DNA of 64,000 bases from Antrihabitans cavernicola (GCF_008297975.1 NZ_VLNY01000015.1:46559-110558), one strand, 5' to 3'. Positions 54,813-63,970 are shown, counted from the stretch's first letter. Notes: a model not told the origin generated them from the letters alone. Translations and numbers: made by a program.

Positions 54813-55130
54813 ATGGCAGCCGTTCCCGATCTCGACCGGGCTCTCCGCGCCCTCGCCGATTCCAATCGTCGGTCGATCCTTGCTGTTGTGCGGACCGGAC
54901 CACAGCCGGTCGGGGTGATCGCCGAGGAGGTCGGCCTGTCACAGCAGACGACGTCGCATCACCTCGCGGTGCTGCGCGGCGCCGGCCTGGCCACCAGCAC
55001 CCGCGACGGCACCCGTCACCTGTTCGCGGTGAATACCGATGGACTGGCAGCGGTGCGGTCGTATCTGGACGAGTTCTGGCCGACCAAACTTGCTGCCCTC
55101 AAGAACGCGATCGAGTCACGAAATGGCTGA
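54813..55130 (+). CDS. ArsR-family transcriptional regulator
   Basis: A 105-residue winged helix protein (DLDRALRALADSNRRSILAV, then GLSQQTTSHHLAVLRGAGL). No metal-binding Cys pair is seen, so it belongs to the group of ArsR proteins that sit in front of an AHSA1-type gene. The start at 54813 follows an AT-rich palindrome; an ATG 18 bases upstream is weaker. It overlaps the next gene by eight bases. Confidence 0.88.
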   Translation: MAAVPDLDRALRALADSNRRSILAVVRTGPQPVGVIAEEVGLSQQTTSHHLAVLRGAGLATSTRDGTRHLFAVNTDGLAAVRSYLDEFWPTKLAALKNAIESRNG

Positions 55131-55566
55131 ATACACAGCCTCTGTCGAAATCGAGGCCCACCCCGACGTCGTCTTCGACTATCTGGTGACCGAAGCGGGC
55201 ATGAATGCCTGGATGGGACAGACCGCCACGCTAGACCCGCGGGCCGGTGGCGAGTTCGCCGTCGGCATCGCAGGGGCAGCGGTACGCGGTCGATATCTCG
55301 AGGTCGAGCGCCCACACCGCGTGGTGGTCTCGTGGGGCATGGCGGGCAGCACCGATCTGCCACCCGGCGCCTCGACGGTGGCGTTCACCCTCACACCGAT
55401 TGCGATCGGCACCAGAGTCGATCTGCTGCATTCGAATCTCCCGGACGCCCAACTCGACGGCCACAACGACGGGTGGACCCACTTCCTCGCGCGCCTTCGA
55501 GTCGCCGCTGCCGGAGGTGAAGCGGAAGAAGACAATTGGATGCCGATCGAACACCGACAACGATGA
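55123..55566 (+). CDS. AHSA1/SRPBCC-family protein
   Basis: A 147-residue SRPBCC protein. EYTASVEIEAHPDVVFDYLV and WMGQTATLDPRAGGEFAVGI are typical of the AHSA1 group often coupled with ArsR regulators. The ATG overlaps the ArsR gene by eight bases. The role is unknown. It ends 11 bases before the SnoaL-like gene. Confidence 0.83.
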   Translation: MAEYTASVEIEAHPDVVFDYLVTEAGMNAWMGQTATLDPRAGGEFAVGIAGAAVRGRYLEVERPHRVVVSWGMAGSTDLPPGASTVAFTLTPIAIGTRVDLLHSNLPDAQLDGHNDGWTHFLARLRVAAAGGEAEEDNWMPIEHRQR

Positions 55567-55577
55567 GGAGCACTACC

Positions 55578-55937
55578 ATGACACAGACATCCGCCCACGA
55601 CATCGTGCTGGCCTATCATCGCGCTTGGACCTGTGGCGACGTCGACGAGGCCATGACACACGTGGCCGACGACATCGTGTGCCGCGCACCAGGTGCCGAT
55701 CTGACCGGCAAAGAAACATATCGCGGATTCATCGGCGCCTTCGCGCCGAACCTGACCGGCCTGACCGACATCGCGAGCTTCGCGGACGGCGATCACGTCG
55801 CGTTGTTCTACTACCCGGAGACGGCTGCGACCACTACCGCGCCGGCGGCGGAGTATTTCACAGTGCGCGACAACAAGATTGCGGAGAGCGTGCTGATCTT
55901 CGACAGGCTGTCCTATATGCCGACGAATCAGGAGTAG
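55578..55937 (+). CDS. SnoaL-like/NTF2-fold protein
   Basis: A 119-residue protein with the NTF2-like fold used in polyketide cyclases and isomerases: IVLAYHRAWTCGDVDEAMTH at about 9-28, then DLTGKETYRGFIGAFAPNL. The start has an AGGAG site. It lies third in the ArsR operon. The substrate is unknown. Confidence 0.78.
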   Translation: MTQTSAHDIVLAYHRAWTCGDVDEAMTHVADDIVCRAPGADLTGKETYRGFIGAFAPNLTGLTDIASFADGDHVALFYYPETAATTTAPAAEYFTVRDNKIAESVLIFDRLSYMPTNQE

Positions 55938-55939
55938 CT

Positions 55940-56275
55940 ATGACGCGCGCATCGTTGATCGACCGGATTCGCACGGCGCTGTCCGTCGAGCCGACCACCC
56001 GCGATGTGGCGATGTTCGGCGGTCTGTCGTTCATGGTGAACGACAGAATGGTCGTCGCCGCGCGCGCCGACGGAAGCCTGCTGGTTCGCATCGATCCACG
56101 ACGCAGCAGCGAATTGCTCGCCATTCCCGGCGCGGGCCACGCCGAGATGGGCGCCCGCCGTTCCATGGGGACGGGCTGGATAAGCGTTGCTCCGGAATCG
56201 ATTACGACGAAGGACCGGCTGTCGTTCTGGCTCGACGTCGCACTCGAGTTCAACGGCAGATCACGCAGCGACTGA
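55940..56275 (+). CDS. TfoX N-terminal-domain protein
   Basis: A 111-residue protein with the TfoX_N pattern: VAMFGGLSFMVNDRMVVAAR, near residues 26-45. The gene begins two bases after the previous stop, with GGAG close to the start, so it closes the ArsR operon. The role outside natural competence is not known. Its end overlaps the convergent desaturase gene by 15 bases. Confidence 0.78.
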   Translation: MTRASLIDRIRTALSVEPTTRDVAMFGGLSFMVNDRMVVAARADGSLLVRIDPRRSSELLAIPGAGHAEMGARRSMGTGWISVAPESITTKDRLSFWLDVALEFNGRSRSD

Positions 56276-57436
56276 TGCGTCCTGTTCGGCAGGCTTGCGT
56301 GTAATCAACCGCGACAACGTCGCTGGTTTCACGGCGGCGGACGCGTCGCGCACGAAGTCGTTGGGCAAGGACAGCCGGAATACCTTCTTCCATGCCGAAC
56401 CGACTTGCTGCACAAGCGAACCGCTGGTGTAGGTCAGCTGGTAGCGGTCGAACAACGCGCGCACCTGAGGAGCGATCTCCTGGTACCGATTGCTCGGTAG
56501 GTCGGGGAACAGGTGGTGCTCGATCTGGAAGGAGAGGTTGCCGGTCATGAAGTGCATGAACGGACGACCGTCGATGTTGGCGGAACCGAGCATCTGACGC
56601 AGGTACCACTCGCCACGCGTTTCGCCGTCGATCGACTTCTTCTCGAACGTCTCCACGCCCTCCGGGAAATGCCCGCACATGATGACCGAGTGGGTCCACA
56701 GGTTGCGGACCAGGTTTGCGGTCATGTTGGCAGTGAGCGTCGTCAGCGCCGACGGCCCCGACAGCAACGGATGCAGCACATAGTCTTTCGTCATCTGCCG
56801 ACGAATCTTGCCGAGCACCTTCTTACCGGCACTCTGGAATTCTTCTTTGTCCTTGCGGCCTGCCAGGTACTTGCCGATCTCGAGATCGTATGCGGCGATG
56901 CCGTATTCGAAGAAGCACGCGTTGACGAAGTTCCACAACGGTTGTGCAAGGTAGAAGGGCATCCACCGCTGATCCTCGTCCACCCGCATGATGCCGTAGC
57001 CGAGATCGTTGTCCTTGCCGATCACGTTGGTGTACGTGTGATGTAACTCGTTGTGCGAGTGCTTCCACATGTCCGCAGGCGAGGCGTTGTCCCACTCCCA
57101 GCTTGTCGAGTGGATCGTCGGGTCTCGCATCCAGTCCCATTGGCCGTGCATCACGTTGTGGCCGATCTCCATGTTCTCGACGATCTTCGAGATCGACAGG
57201 CCCACAGTGCCTGCCAGCCATGCCGGCGGGAAGAGCGAGAACAGCAGGACGCCTCGACTGGCCAGCTCGAGCTTGCGTTGAAACTCGATCACGTTGCGAA
57301 TGTAGTTCGCGTCTCGTTCGCCACGGCTCGAAATCACCTGCTGCCGAATGGCATCGAGCTCAACACCGATGTTCTCGATGTCCTCGTCGCTGAGATGAGC
57401 GATCGGATTGCTTTCCTTGCGCTGCACAGTAGTCAT
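56261..57436 (-). CDS. Membrane fatty acid desaturase (DesA3 type)
   Basis: A 391-residue membrane di-iron desaturase, similar to mycobacterial DesA3, which makes delta-9 unsaturated fatty acyl chains. The three His boxes are present: GHNVMHGQWDW near 93, HSHNELHHTYTN near 125 and FQIEHHLFPDLP near 311. Two hydrophobic pairs are expected. The ferredoxin reductase gene lies nine bases upstream on the same strand, as in the mycobacterial pair, and supplies electrons. Confidence 0.92.
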   Translation of the reverse strand: MTTVQRKESNPIAHLSDEDIENIGVELDAIRQQVISSRGERDANYIRNVIEFQRKLELASRGVLLFSLFPPAWLAGTVGLSISKIVENMEIGHNVMHGQWDWMRDPTIHSTSWEWDNASPADMWKHSHNELHHTYTNVIGKDNDLGYGIMRVDEDQRWMPFYLAQPLWNFVNACFFEYGIAAYDLEIGKYLAGRKDKEEFQSAGKKVLGKIRRQMTKDYVLHPLLSGPSALTTLTANMTANLVRNLWTHSVIMCGHFPEGVETFEKKSIDGETRGEWYLRQMLGSANIDGRPFMHFMTGNLSFQIEHHLFPDLPSNRYQEIAPQVRALFDRYQLTYTSGSLVQQVGSAWKKVFRLSLPNDFVRDASAAVKPATLSRLITRKPAEQDASVAA

Positions 57437-57445
57437 GGTCTGTCC

Positions 57446-58537
57446 TCAGAGTTCGATATCGCATGCGCCCGCAGCTGCGGATACACAGGTCTGAATTTGG
57501 ATGCCGTCACCTGGTGCGGCAGTTGTGATCTCGCCGTTGCGGAGATCACGGACCGCGCCTTCGCGCAGCGGTGCGACACAGCCGAAGCAGATGCCCATCC
57601 GGCAGCCCGACGGCATCAGGACGCCGGCAGCTTCGCCCGCGTCGAGCAATGTTTGCGAGCCCGCCACGTCCAGAACGGTGTCGGACTTGCTGAAGGTGAC
57701 CGTTCCGCCCGCACCGGCCGTGACGATCGTCGGCCGGAACCGCTCGGTGTGCAGGCGGTCGGCAATATCGCGATCGGCCCAGTGCTGTTCGAGGGCGTCG
57801 AGCATTCCGGTCGGTCCACAGGCCCAGGTCTCGCGGTCTGCGAAGTCGTCGACCAAGCCATCGAGTTCGGCAACGTCGAGCATGCCGTCGGTGTCGGTGT
57901 GTTTCTCCACCAACCGGATTCGACGACTGTGCGCCAGTTGCCGTAGTTCGTCGGCGAAGATGACATCGTTCGACGTCGGCGCGGAATGCACCACGACAAT
58001 GTCGGCCGATCGGCCTGCGAGGTTTCGAAGCATGCCCATCACAGGCGTGATGCCGCTACCCGCGGTGAGGAACAGAATCTTGCGCGGCAGATCGCTGCCG
58101 AGAGTGAATTCGCCTGCGGCACGGTCGAGTTGGACAATGGTGCCCGGTGTTGCGCGCCTGACGAGGTAATTGCTGACCTTGCCGTCGGGAATAGCCTTGA
58201 CGGTGATCGCAATGTTGCCGTCGACATTGTCGGTGGTCGATGTCAGCGAGTAGGCCCGCCACTGGCGGACACCGTCGACGTCCACACCGACGCGAATGTA
58301 TTGGCCGGGGATGTGTGTCCGCCAACCGCGTCCTGGCTTGATCACGATGGTCGCAGCGTCGGCGGTCTCGGGGCGGATGGACAGAATCTTGCCTCGCAGG
58401 GCGGTACCCGAGCGCAAAGGAACGACGACATCGAGGTAGTCCGCGGGAACCAGAGGGGTTGTCATGGATTCGGCAAGTCTGACGACGCGTTCACGCAGCG
58501 CGCCGAGTGCGGACGGCCTGTTCAGCGTTGTGGTCAT
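57446..58537 (-). CDS. Ferredoxin reductase / [2Fe-2S] oxidoreductase for the desaturase
   Basis: A 363-residue electron-transfer protein. The FAD domain is at about 40-145 (GQYIRVGVDV, RQWRAYSLTST), the NAD domain at 150-265 (KILFLTAGSGITPVMGML) and a plant-type ferredoxin domain at the end, with CRMGICFGC and TCVSAA as the four iron-sulfur ligands. The start at 58537 was chosen because the earlier frame has no family sequence. It is the natural partner of the desaturase encoded nine bases downstream, like Rv3230c with DesA3. Confidence 0.9.
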   Translation of the reverse strand: MTTTLNRPSALGALRERVVRLAESMTTPLVPADYLDVVVPLRSGTALRGKILSIRPETADAATIVIKPGRGWRTHIPGQYIRVGVDVDGVRQWRAYSLTSTTDNVDGNIAITVKAIPDGKVSNYLVRRATPGTIVQLDRAAGEFTLGSDLPRKILFLTAGSGITPVMGMLRNLAGRSADIVVVHSAPTSNDVIFADELRQLAHSRRIRLVEKHTDTDGMLDVAELDGLVDDFADRETWACGPTGMLDALEQHWADRDIADRLHTERFRPTIVTAGAGGTVTFSKSDTVLDVAGSQTLLDAGEAAGVLMPSGCRMGICFGCVAPLREGAVRDLRNGEITTAAPGDGIQIQTCVSAAAGACDIEL

Positions 58538-58624
58538 AGAGCAACTCTGTCCCGCATGTGGGGATAAACTCTTGTCCGTACGGCGTGAACCAAGACGCGA
58601 ATATTGTTCGACAGGAATAGTTCT

Positions 58625-59857
58625 ATGGCGAAAGATGAGCCTGACCTGGCCTTCCGTCGAGTTTCGGAACTGGAGCTCGACAGTGTGATCGTCGACGCAT
58701 TGCGAGGCGTATTGCCCGCCGTCGCAGAACAGACAGTGGCCGCGGTCACAGCGGAGGTGCCGAACTATGCGGGCGCTTTTTCCGGACGGATGGGCGAGAC
58801 GATCCAGAGCGCAGTCCAATGGGCTCTGGGTACGTTTCTGCGGTGGGTGGACCAGTCGGCGGCGTCCGATCTGGATACCCCGATCGGTCCGGCGCTGGAA
58901 GGAGCTTACGAACTCGGTCGCGGCGAAGCACGAGGCGGACGCTCCATGGACGCCCTGCAGGCGGCGTACCGCGTGGGCGCTCGCGTGGCATGGCGTGAGT
59001 TGTCGGCTACCGCCGTCACCCACGGACTTCCAGCCACGACGGTCGCCAAATTCGCCGAGCTGGTTTTCGCATTCATCGACGAACTGTCCGCCGCAAGCGT
59101 TTCAGGGCACGCCGACGAACTGGCGACCTCCGGCCGCGTCCGGCAGCGTTATCTCGAACGACTTGGCCAGCACATCATTGCGGCGGAGTCGGAGGAGGCC
59201 CTTCGCGCGAGTGCAGAACGAGCCGGTTGGCAGCCACCGACAACCCTGACCGCGGTGTTGGTGCCCGCCGCACGCGCGCGCAGTGTGGTCACCCAGCTCA
59301 GCCCACGGACGCTTCAACTGGTCGAGGACCTGCCGGGCATCGACGCGGACGACGGGATGTCACTGCTGCTCGTCCCCGATATGGACGGCCCCTCTCGACC
59401 GGCTCTGCTCGGTGCCGTCGACGGGACCCGCGCGGTGGTCGGTCCTGCACGAGAATGGACGAAGGCAAGTTCTTCCTACTCGCGGGCCCTTCGTGGCCGC
59501 GCGTTAGCGTCCGACGACGTCGTCGACACCGACACCCGGCTGGCCGAGCTGGTTCTCGGCGCCGATCTGGAGGCCTTACACGATCTCCGACGTCAGGTTC
59601 TTGCGCCCTTGTCGACGTTGAGCCCGAATACCGCCGAGCGCCTGGCCGAAACGCTGCGATCGTGGCTACTTCATCAGGGTCGGCGAAACGATGTCGCAGA
59701 AGAGTTGTTCGTACACGCTCAGACCGTGCGTTATCGGATGGGTCAGCTGCGCGAGCTTTACGGCGACAGGCTGGAAGATCCGCGGACAGTACTCGAACTG
59801 ACTGTGGCGCTGGCGACGAATCCAGACAACGAGGTCAGGGCTGCAACCGACGCTTGA
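58625..59857 (+). CDS. PucR/CdaR-type transcriptional regulator
   Basis: A 410-residue regulator with a C-terminal PucR helix-turn-helix (HAQTVRYRMGQLRELYGDRL, about 365-384). The middle part has a GGDEF-like/CdaR region and the N-terminal 170 residues are helical. The start is the second ATG, with a weak site. It is divergent from the desaturase pair and probably controls it. Direct repeats of GGACA(A)GAGTT occur in the 87-base gap at 58543-58577. The 3' end overlaps the convergent ThDP gene by 23 bases. Confidence 0.82.
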   Translation: MAKDEPDLAFRRVSELELDSVIVDALRGVLPAVAEQTVAAVTAEVPNYAGAFSGRMGETIQSAVQWALGTFLRWVDQSAASDLDTPIGPALEGAYELGRGEARGGRSMDALQAAYRVGARVAWRELSATAVTHGLPATTVAKFAELVFAFIDELSAASVSGHADELATSGRVRQRYLERLGQHIIAAESEEALRASAERAGWQPPTTLTAVLVPAARARSVVTQLSPRTLQLVEDLPGIDADDGMSLLLVPDMDGPSRPALLGAVDGTRAVVGPAREWTKASSSYSRALRGRALASDDVVDTDTRLAELVLGADLEALHDLRRQVLAPLSTLSPNTAERLAETLRSWLLHQGRRNDVAEELFVHAQTVRYRMGQLRELYGDRLEDPRTVLELTVALATNPDNEVRAATDA

Positions 59858-61487
59858 CCGCACGCGCCAGCGGCGACGGCAAATGCTCCAGCGAACCCAA
59901 GACCCGCGGCATCGCCTTGAGTCTGAACGGAGTGAAGACCTGCGGGATCACAGCCTCGATCAGGTGCGGTCCCGGCTCGGCGAACGCCCGCTGTAATTCG
60001 TCCACCAAGTTCTCCGCGTCCTCGACTTGGATAGACGGCACACCCAGTCCAGCGCCGATCGCCACGAAATCGATTGGCGGCGAAGCCAAGTCGAGTTGCG
60101 CCTTGGCCTTCGGCCCTGGCTCGCCCGCACCGACGCGGTTCAGCTCGAGGTTGAGGATCGAGTATGCCCGGTTGTTCAGAATCAAGACGGTGACGTCGAG
60201 CTGTTCGCGGGCCATCGTCCACAACGACTGGATCGTGTACATCGCCGAACCGTCCGCCTGCAGGGCGAGGACCGGCCGGTCCGGGCACGCGACGGCGGCG
60301 CCGACAGCCACGGGCAGGCCTTGCCCGATCGCGCCACCGGTGAGGGTGAGCCAGTCGTGGCGGGGTGCACCGGCCGTGGTCGTCGGCAGGCTGACACCCG
60401 ATGTCTGGGCCTCGTCGGAGACGATTGCACCCTCGGGGAGAACGTAGCCCACCGCCTCGGACACGCTGTCGGCGGTGAGCTTTCCGCGCGGGCGGTTCGG
60501 TCGCGATGGTTGCTGGAGCACAACAGGTTTCGCCTTGCCGCCCAGCCGAGCGGCCAACACCTCCAGTGAGCCGATCACGTCGGAATCGTCGGCGGCGAGG
60601 GTGTGAACCTGGCAGCCATCGGGCACCAGATAACTCTTCTTCCCCGGGTAGGCGAAGAAGGACACAGGCGCTTTGGTGTCGATCAGGATCAGGTCCTCCA
60701 GGCCGTCCAGTTGCACCGACGCCAGTTCCGCCAAGTACGCAAGCCGCTCGACTACCGGCAGTCGGGCGCCGCGTTCCATGCGGGCCGGGAAGGTCTCGCC
60801 GAGCAATCGGGCACCCGTCGTTGCGGCGAGCTGAGCGGCAAGAGTCATCGCCTCTTCACGTAAACCACGCCGCCCCAAGAGGATTGCTGTCTTCCGCCCA
60901 CGGCCCAGCGCTGTGACGATGGCGTCGAGCGTTGCCTCGTCGGCGATGGTGCCCTGCGGTGCGGGCACGACGGCGCCTACTGCGCCGCCCTCGCCCCACG
61001 ACACATCCGCCGGAAGTACAAGTGTCGCAACCTGACCGGGTGGGCCCGACGCAATCCGGACCGCCTCGGCAGCATCGGCGCCGAGTTCCTCGGTGCTCTG
61101 CGACGTTCGCACCCAGGGCGAGACGTTGCGGGCGACGGTCTCGATGTCGGACTGCAACAGTGCGTCGTACTGCACGTGATAGGTGGCGTGATCGCCGACG
61201 ATGTTGACGATCGGCACCTTCCCCTTGCGTGCGTTGTGCAGGTTCGCCATGCCGTTACCGAGCCCGGATCCGAGGTGCAGCAGGGTTGCCGCCGGCTTGT
61301 CGGCCATTCGCGCGTAGCCGTCGGCGGCTCCGGTCGCCACGCCCTCGAACAGGGCGAGCACAGCGCGCATCTCGGGAACCTCGTCCAGCGCCGCGACGAA
61401 ATGCATCTCGGACGTACCGGGGTTGGTGAAACAGGTATCCACACCGTTGTCGACCAACGTGCGGATCAGCGATTCTGCACCGTTCAT
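59835..61487 (-). CDS. ThDP-dependent enzyme of the acetolactate synthase/benzoylformate decarboxylase family
   Basis: A 550-residue thiamine diphosphate enzyme. The catalytic Glu lies in LFEGVATGAADGYARM near residue 48-63. The ThDP/Mg motif reads LQADGSAMYTIQSLW near 450-464, with NNRAYSIL closing it. The middle domain is present. Sequence is closer to acetolactate synthase large-subunit-like proteins than to pyruvate oxidases, but no small subunit gene is near, so branched-chain synthesis is uncertain. The start at 61487 removes a long upstream open frame. Confidence 0.83.
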   Translation of the reverse strand: MNGAESLIRTLVDNGVDTCFTNPGTSEMHFVAALDEVPEMRAVLALFEGVATGAADGYARMADKPAATLLHLGSGLGNGMANLHNARKGKVPIVNIVGDHATYHVQYDALLQSDIETVARNVSPWVRTSQSTEELGADAAEAVRIASGPPGQVATLVLPADVSWGEGGAVGAVVPAPQGTIADEATLDAIVTALGRGRKTAILLGRRGLREEAMTLAAQLAATTGARLLGETFPARMERGARLPVVERLAYLAELASVQLDGLEDLILIDTKAPVSFFAYPGKKSYLVPDGCQVHTLAADDSDVIGSLEVLAARLGGKAKPVVLQQPSRPNRPRGKLTADSVSEAVGYVLPEGAIVSDEAQTSGVSLPTTTAGAPRHDWLTLTGGAIGQGLPVAVGAAVACPDRPVLALQADGSAMYTIQSLWTMAREQLDVTVLILNNRAYSILNLELNRVGAGEPGPKAKAQLDLASPPIDFVAIGAGLGVPSIQVEDAENLVDELQRAFAEPGPHLIEAVIPQVFTPFRLKAMPRVLGSLEHLPSPLARAVKRRLQP

Positions 61488-61574
61488 GGGTCGATGATGG
61501 GGTGCTCCGGCGGTGATTGCAACGACGTGAGCAACTTGCGACGGGCCAGCCGGCAGCGGAGTAGAACTGAGCAC

Positions 61575-61739
61575 ATGGGAAGGCCGGCCGTCGTCGCCCT
61601 CTACGTGCTCGCCCTGATAGTCGTCCTTGTCGGGGTGGACGTGCTGATCTTCAGGCAGCACTTCTGGGCACGATTGATGGTGAACATCGGGATTGTCCTG
61701 GTATTCGGTGCGTTCTATGTGCGGTTCGCGAGAACGTAA
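61575..61739 (+). CDS. Small two-helix membrane protein
   Basis: A 54-residue protein with two hydrophobic segments at about 6-26 and 33-50, split by FRQHFWARL. The ATG is preceded by a weak GAGC sequence. It lies 21 bases upstream of the MarR gene and looks like the first gene of the same transcript. The function is unknown. Confidence 0.5.
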   Translation: MGRPAVVALYVLALIVVLVGVDVLIFRQHFWARLMVNIGIVLVFGAFYVRFART

Positions 61740-61760
61740 TCTCCTGATATAGTGAAGTGT

Positions 61761-62231
61761 ATGCATGATGCAGTACCTTCCTATGATTCGGAAGCGGTGC
61801 TGGCGAAGCTGTGGGAACTGACGATCCTGATCAGCAAGGACATGGAACGCGGCCTCGCCGATCGCGGCATCAGCCGGTCCCGGGCAGACCTGTTGACCAG
61901 GATCTACTACAGCGACGAGGCACCGACTCAACGCTGGCTGGCGGACCAGCACGGCGTCACGCCACGCAATATGACCGGCCTTCTCGACGGCCTCCAACGC
62001 GACGGCATGATCACCAGGTCGCCCCACCCCACCGATCGGCGAGCGACGATCGTCGGGATGACCGACAAAGGCGCCGACTTCATAGGTTCGATGCTCACTG
62101 AAACCCATCAGATCGCAGACGGACTTTTCGGTGAATTGCCCGTCGAGGAGCGCGCCCGTTTCGTGGCCACCGTCGACCACGTGATCGCCCGGTATCGATC
62201 GATGGTGGCCTCACGGGACGGCACGCCATGA
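61761..62231 (+). CDS. MarR-family transcriptional regulator
   Basis: A 156-residue MarR regulator with the winged helix (TQRWLADQHGVTPRNMTGLL, then DGMITRSPHPTDRRATIVGM). The DRR wing motif is intact. The start could be a GTG nine bases earlier. It overlaps the next membrane protein gene by four bases, so it probably controls that gene and itself. The ligand is not known. Confidence 0.88.
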   Translation: MHDAVPSYDSEAVLAKLWELTILISKDMERGLADRGISRSRADLLTRIYYSDEAPTQRWLADQHGVTPRNMTGLLDGLQRDGMITRSPHPTDRRATIVGMTDKGADFIGSMLTETHQIADGLFGELPVEERARFVATVDHVIARYRSMVASRDGTP

Positions 62232-63112
62232 CTCGCCTCCGACGGATCGGACCGTGGCTACCACTCGCGGTGTTGGGGATACAGGCGGTCTTCGTCTGGA
62301 GCGGTGTGCTCGACCTTCGCGACGCGGTGATCATCGCCGTCGTGCTCGAGGTGCTGCTCTGGTCGGTGCTGCTGGTGCGCTCGGTGACCGCGATCCGGGC
62401 TTACCGCAGCAGGCGCGCGTCGGGATCCGATGGTTGGCAGGCCGCCGAACATGCACTGGCACAGGTGATGCCGACTCGTGCTGCACGATGGGTGTTACTC
62501 GAGCCGCGCATGTGGGTGTGTCTGGCGTCGTGGATATTCGGCACACAGCCGACCGACGATGCCACGCGGTTCAGTTACAACGCGGGCCGCAAGATCCTGA
62601 TTTCGACCCTCATCGCGATCACGGCCGTCGACACCGTCGTGATTCACGTTGTGCTGTGGGCGATCTTCGGCAATCACGCGTGGGTGTGGGTCGTGACCGG
62701 CCTGGACGTGTACGCGATGCTGTGGTTCCTGGGCTTCTACGCGTCGATGGTGACGCTTCCACATCTGCTCGACGACAAACGCCTCGTGCTGCGTTACGGC
62801 GTGTTCGACGAGCTGGTCGTTCCGCGCGCCGCGATCACCGGTGCGCGAACGGCGACAAGGGATCCCACGAGTCGACGTCTGCGAACGGAGGACGACGGAA
62901 GCGCCGACTTTTCCTGCGGCACTGCCACAATCGCGCTGGCACTCGACACCGAAGTCTGCCTCTATCGCCGAGGAGACGAGTTTCCCGCCGGTATCAGCAC
63001 ACTGTTCGTCACAGTCGATCAGCCTGGCGAATTCATCTCCACGCTGCGGGCCGATTCGCGCCGCACGGGCCAGATTGCGCCAGCGGCGCGCGAATTCGCC
63101 CGCGGGAGTTGA
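62228..63112 (+). CDS. Membrane protein of unknown function
   Basis: A 294-residue protein with four or five membrane helices (about 10-30, 34-52, 128-150, 152-175) and a soluble C-terminal domain. No catalytic motif was recognised. A pair of Trp-rich sections (WVLLEPRMWVCLASWIFG) is notable. It is translated from an ATGA overlap with the MarR gene. The product may be regulated by it. Confidence 0.65.
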   Translation: MTRLRRIGPWLPLAVLGIQAVFVWSGVLDLRDAVIIAVVLEVLLWSVLLVRSVTAIRAYRSRRASGSDGWQAAEHALAQVMPTRAARWVLLEPRMWVCLASWIFGTQPTDDATRFSYNAGRKILISTLIAITAVDTVVIHVVLWAIFGNHAWVWVVTGLDVYAMLWFLGFYASMVTLPHLLDDKRLVLRYGVFDELVVPRAAITGARTATRDPTSRRLRTEDDGSADFSCGTATIALALDTEVCLYRRGDEFPAGISTLFVTVDQPGEFISTLRADSRRTGQIAPAAREFARGS

Positions 63113-63226
63113 GTTCTGCGGCGGAGGTCCCCGAACCCACCCTCACCGAACGAGATCAGCACGCGGTAGTGCGCAATACGCAATGCGCCGTCACTTGTGC
63201 ACGATGCTGGGCTGCCCTGTCGGAAT

Positions 63227-63241
63227 CGGGAATCGAACCCG
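63227..63241 (-). tRNA. tRNA T-arm-like fragment (not a complete tRNA)
   Basis: On the minus strand the sequence CGGG-TTCGATT-CCCG matches a tRNA T-stem and loop. The following bases would be the 3' acceptor strand, but no matching 5' acceptor was found within 80 bases upstream. It may be a relic from a tRNA gene or an integration site. Confidence 0.3.
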
Positions 63242-63267
63242 CTGCGCTGCCCTCCGCGCGCCAAGAA

Positions 63268-63286
63268 GGCTGGGTACCGCCCAGCC
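63268..63286. terminator. Hairpin next to the tRNA-like fragment
   Basis: Seven-base perfect stem GGCTGGG/CCCAGCC with a five-base loop, in the gap between the membrane protein gene and the convergent DIP1984 gene. It can act as a terminator for either, or be a D-arm remnant. Confidence 0.4.
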
Positions 63287-63332
63287 GCGGTGTGTGCTCG
63301 CCTCTCGTACGGCTACCTGCTCCGCCGCCGCC

Positions 63333-63797
63333 TCACTCCGCCAGGTCGACCTCCCAGTTGCGTCGCTGAATTTCCACATCGAGTTCACGGAGCTGCCGTG
63401 CCAGATCGTCTGCGGTCGAACGCAGCTCGGCCACCGGAAGCGCTGAGACGAACGTCAACTCGGAGCGCAGCTGGCGGCCGTATCCGCCACCGGCGCCTGC
63501 TGCAGCATCGGCGGCAGCAGTGATCGTCTTGTGGCGCAGTCTCAGCACATCCCGACGCGCGAGCGCATCTGTCATCGTGCCGTCCCCGACGGCCGCGGCA
63601 GCATTGGTCTTGTTGATCCGGCGGATCAGCGATTCCAACTCGTCGAAGACCGCCTCGGCATCTGCGACCAACGCAGCTGCGTTCTCAGCGGGCGTCTCGC
63701 CCTCCTGATAGCGCGCGTTGCCGACGATCCGGGTTCGGAGTTGCTCCGCCTTGCGCGCGTTGTCCGCCCGCAATGCCAGTGCTTCAGCCAGTTTCAT
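63333..63797 (-). CDS. DIP1984-family protein
   Basis: A 154-residue, helix-rich protein. It opens with MKLAEALALRADNARKAEQL and contains LESLIRRINKTNAAAAVGDG and ALARRDVLRLRHKTITAAAD, typical of DIP1984 proteins. No enzymatic motif is known. A GAGG site precedes the start. It stands alone at the right end of the window. Confidence 0.78.
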   Translation of the reverse strand: MKLAEALALRADNARKAEQLRTRIVGNARYQEGETPAENAAALVADAEAVFDELESLIRRINKTNAAAAVGDGTMTDALARRDVLRLRHKTITAAADAAAGAGGGYGRQLRSELTFVSALPVAELRSTADDLARQLRELDVEIQRRNWEVDLAE

Positions 63798-63927
63798 GTT
63801 GCCTCCTTTCAGCGGCTACGAGTATTGCCCGGTCATGATCGGTGCGCCATCGAATTGCGGCGCTTCGGCAAGTTCAGTGTAGGAATTCATCGAAGGCGTC
63901 GGCCGAACGGGTGATCGACCTGCGTTT

Positions 63928-63970
63928 TCTCAACTTCGTGTCGGAGACTGATTCTCAACATCTTGTCGGA
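63928..63970. repeat. Imperfect direct repeat near the window end
   Basis: Two 18-base copies beginning TCTCAAC and ending TGTCGGA, 16 of 18 positions equal, with starts 25 bases apart. They lie upstream of the DIP1984 gene in the last 200 bases, which otherwise hold no supported gene. Their nature is unknown because the window ends there. Confidence 0.35.

Noticed and set aside
63200..63300. A complete tRNA gene on the minus strand
   Set aside because: The T-arm is convincing but the acceptor stem cannot be paired and the anticodon stem is mismatched.
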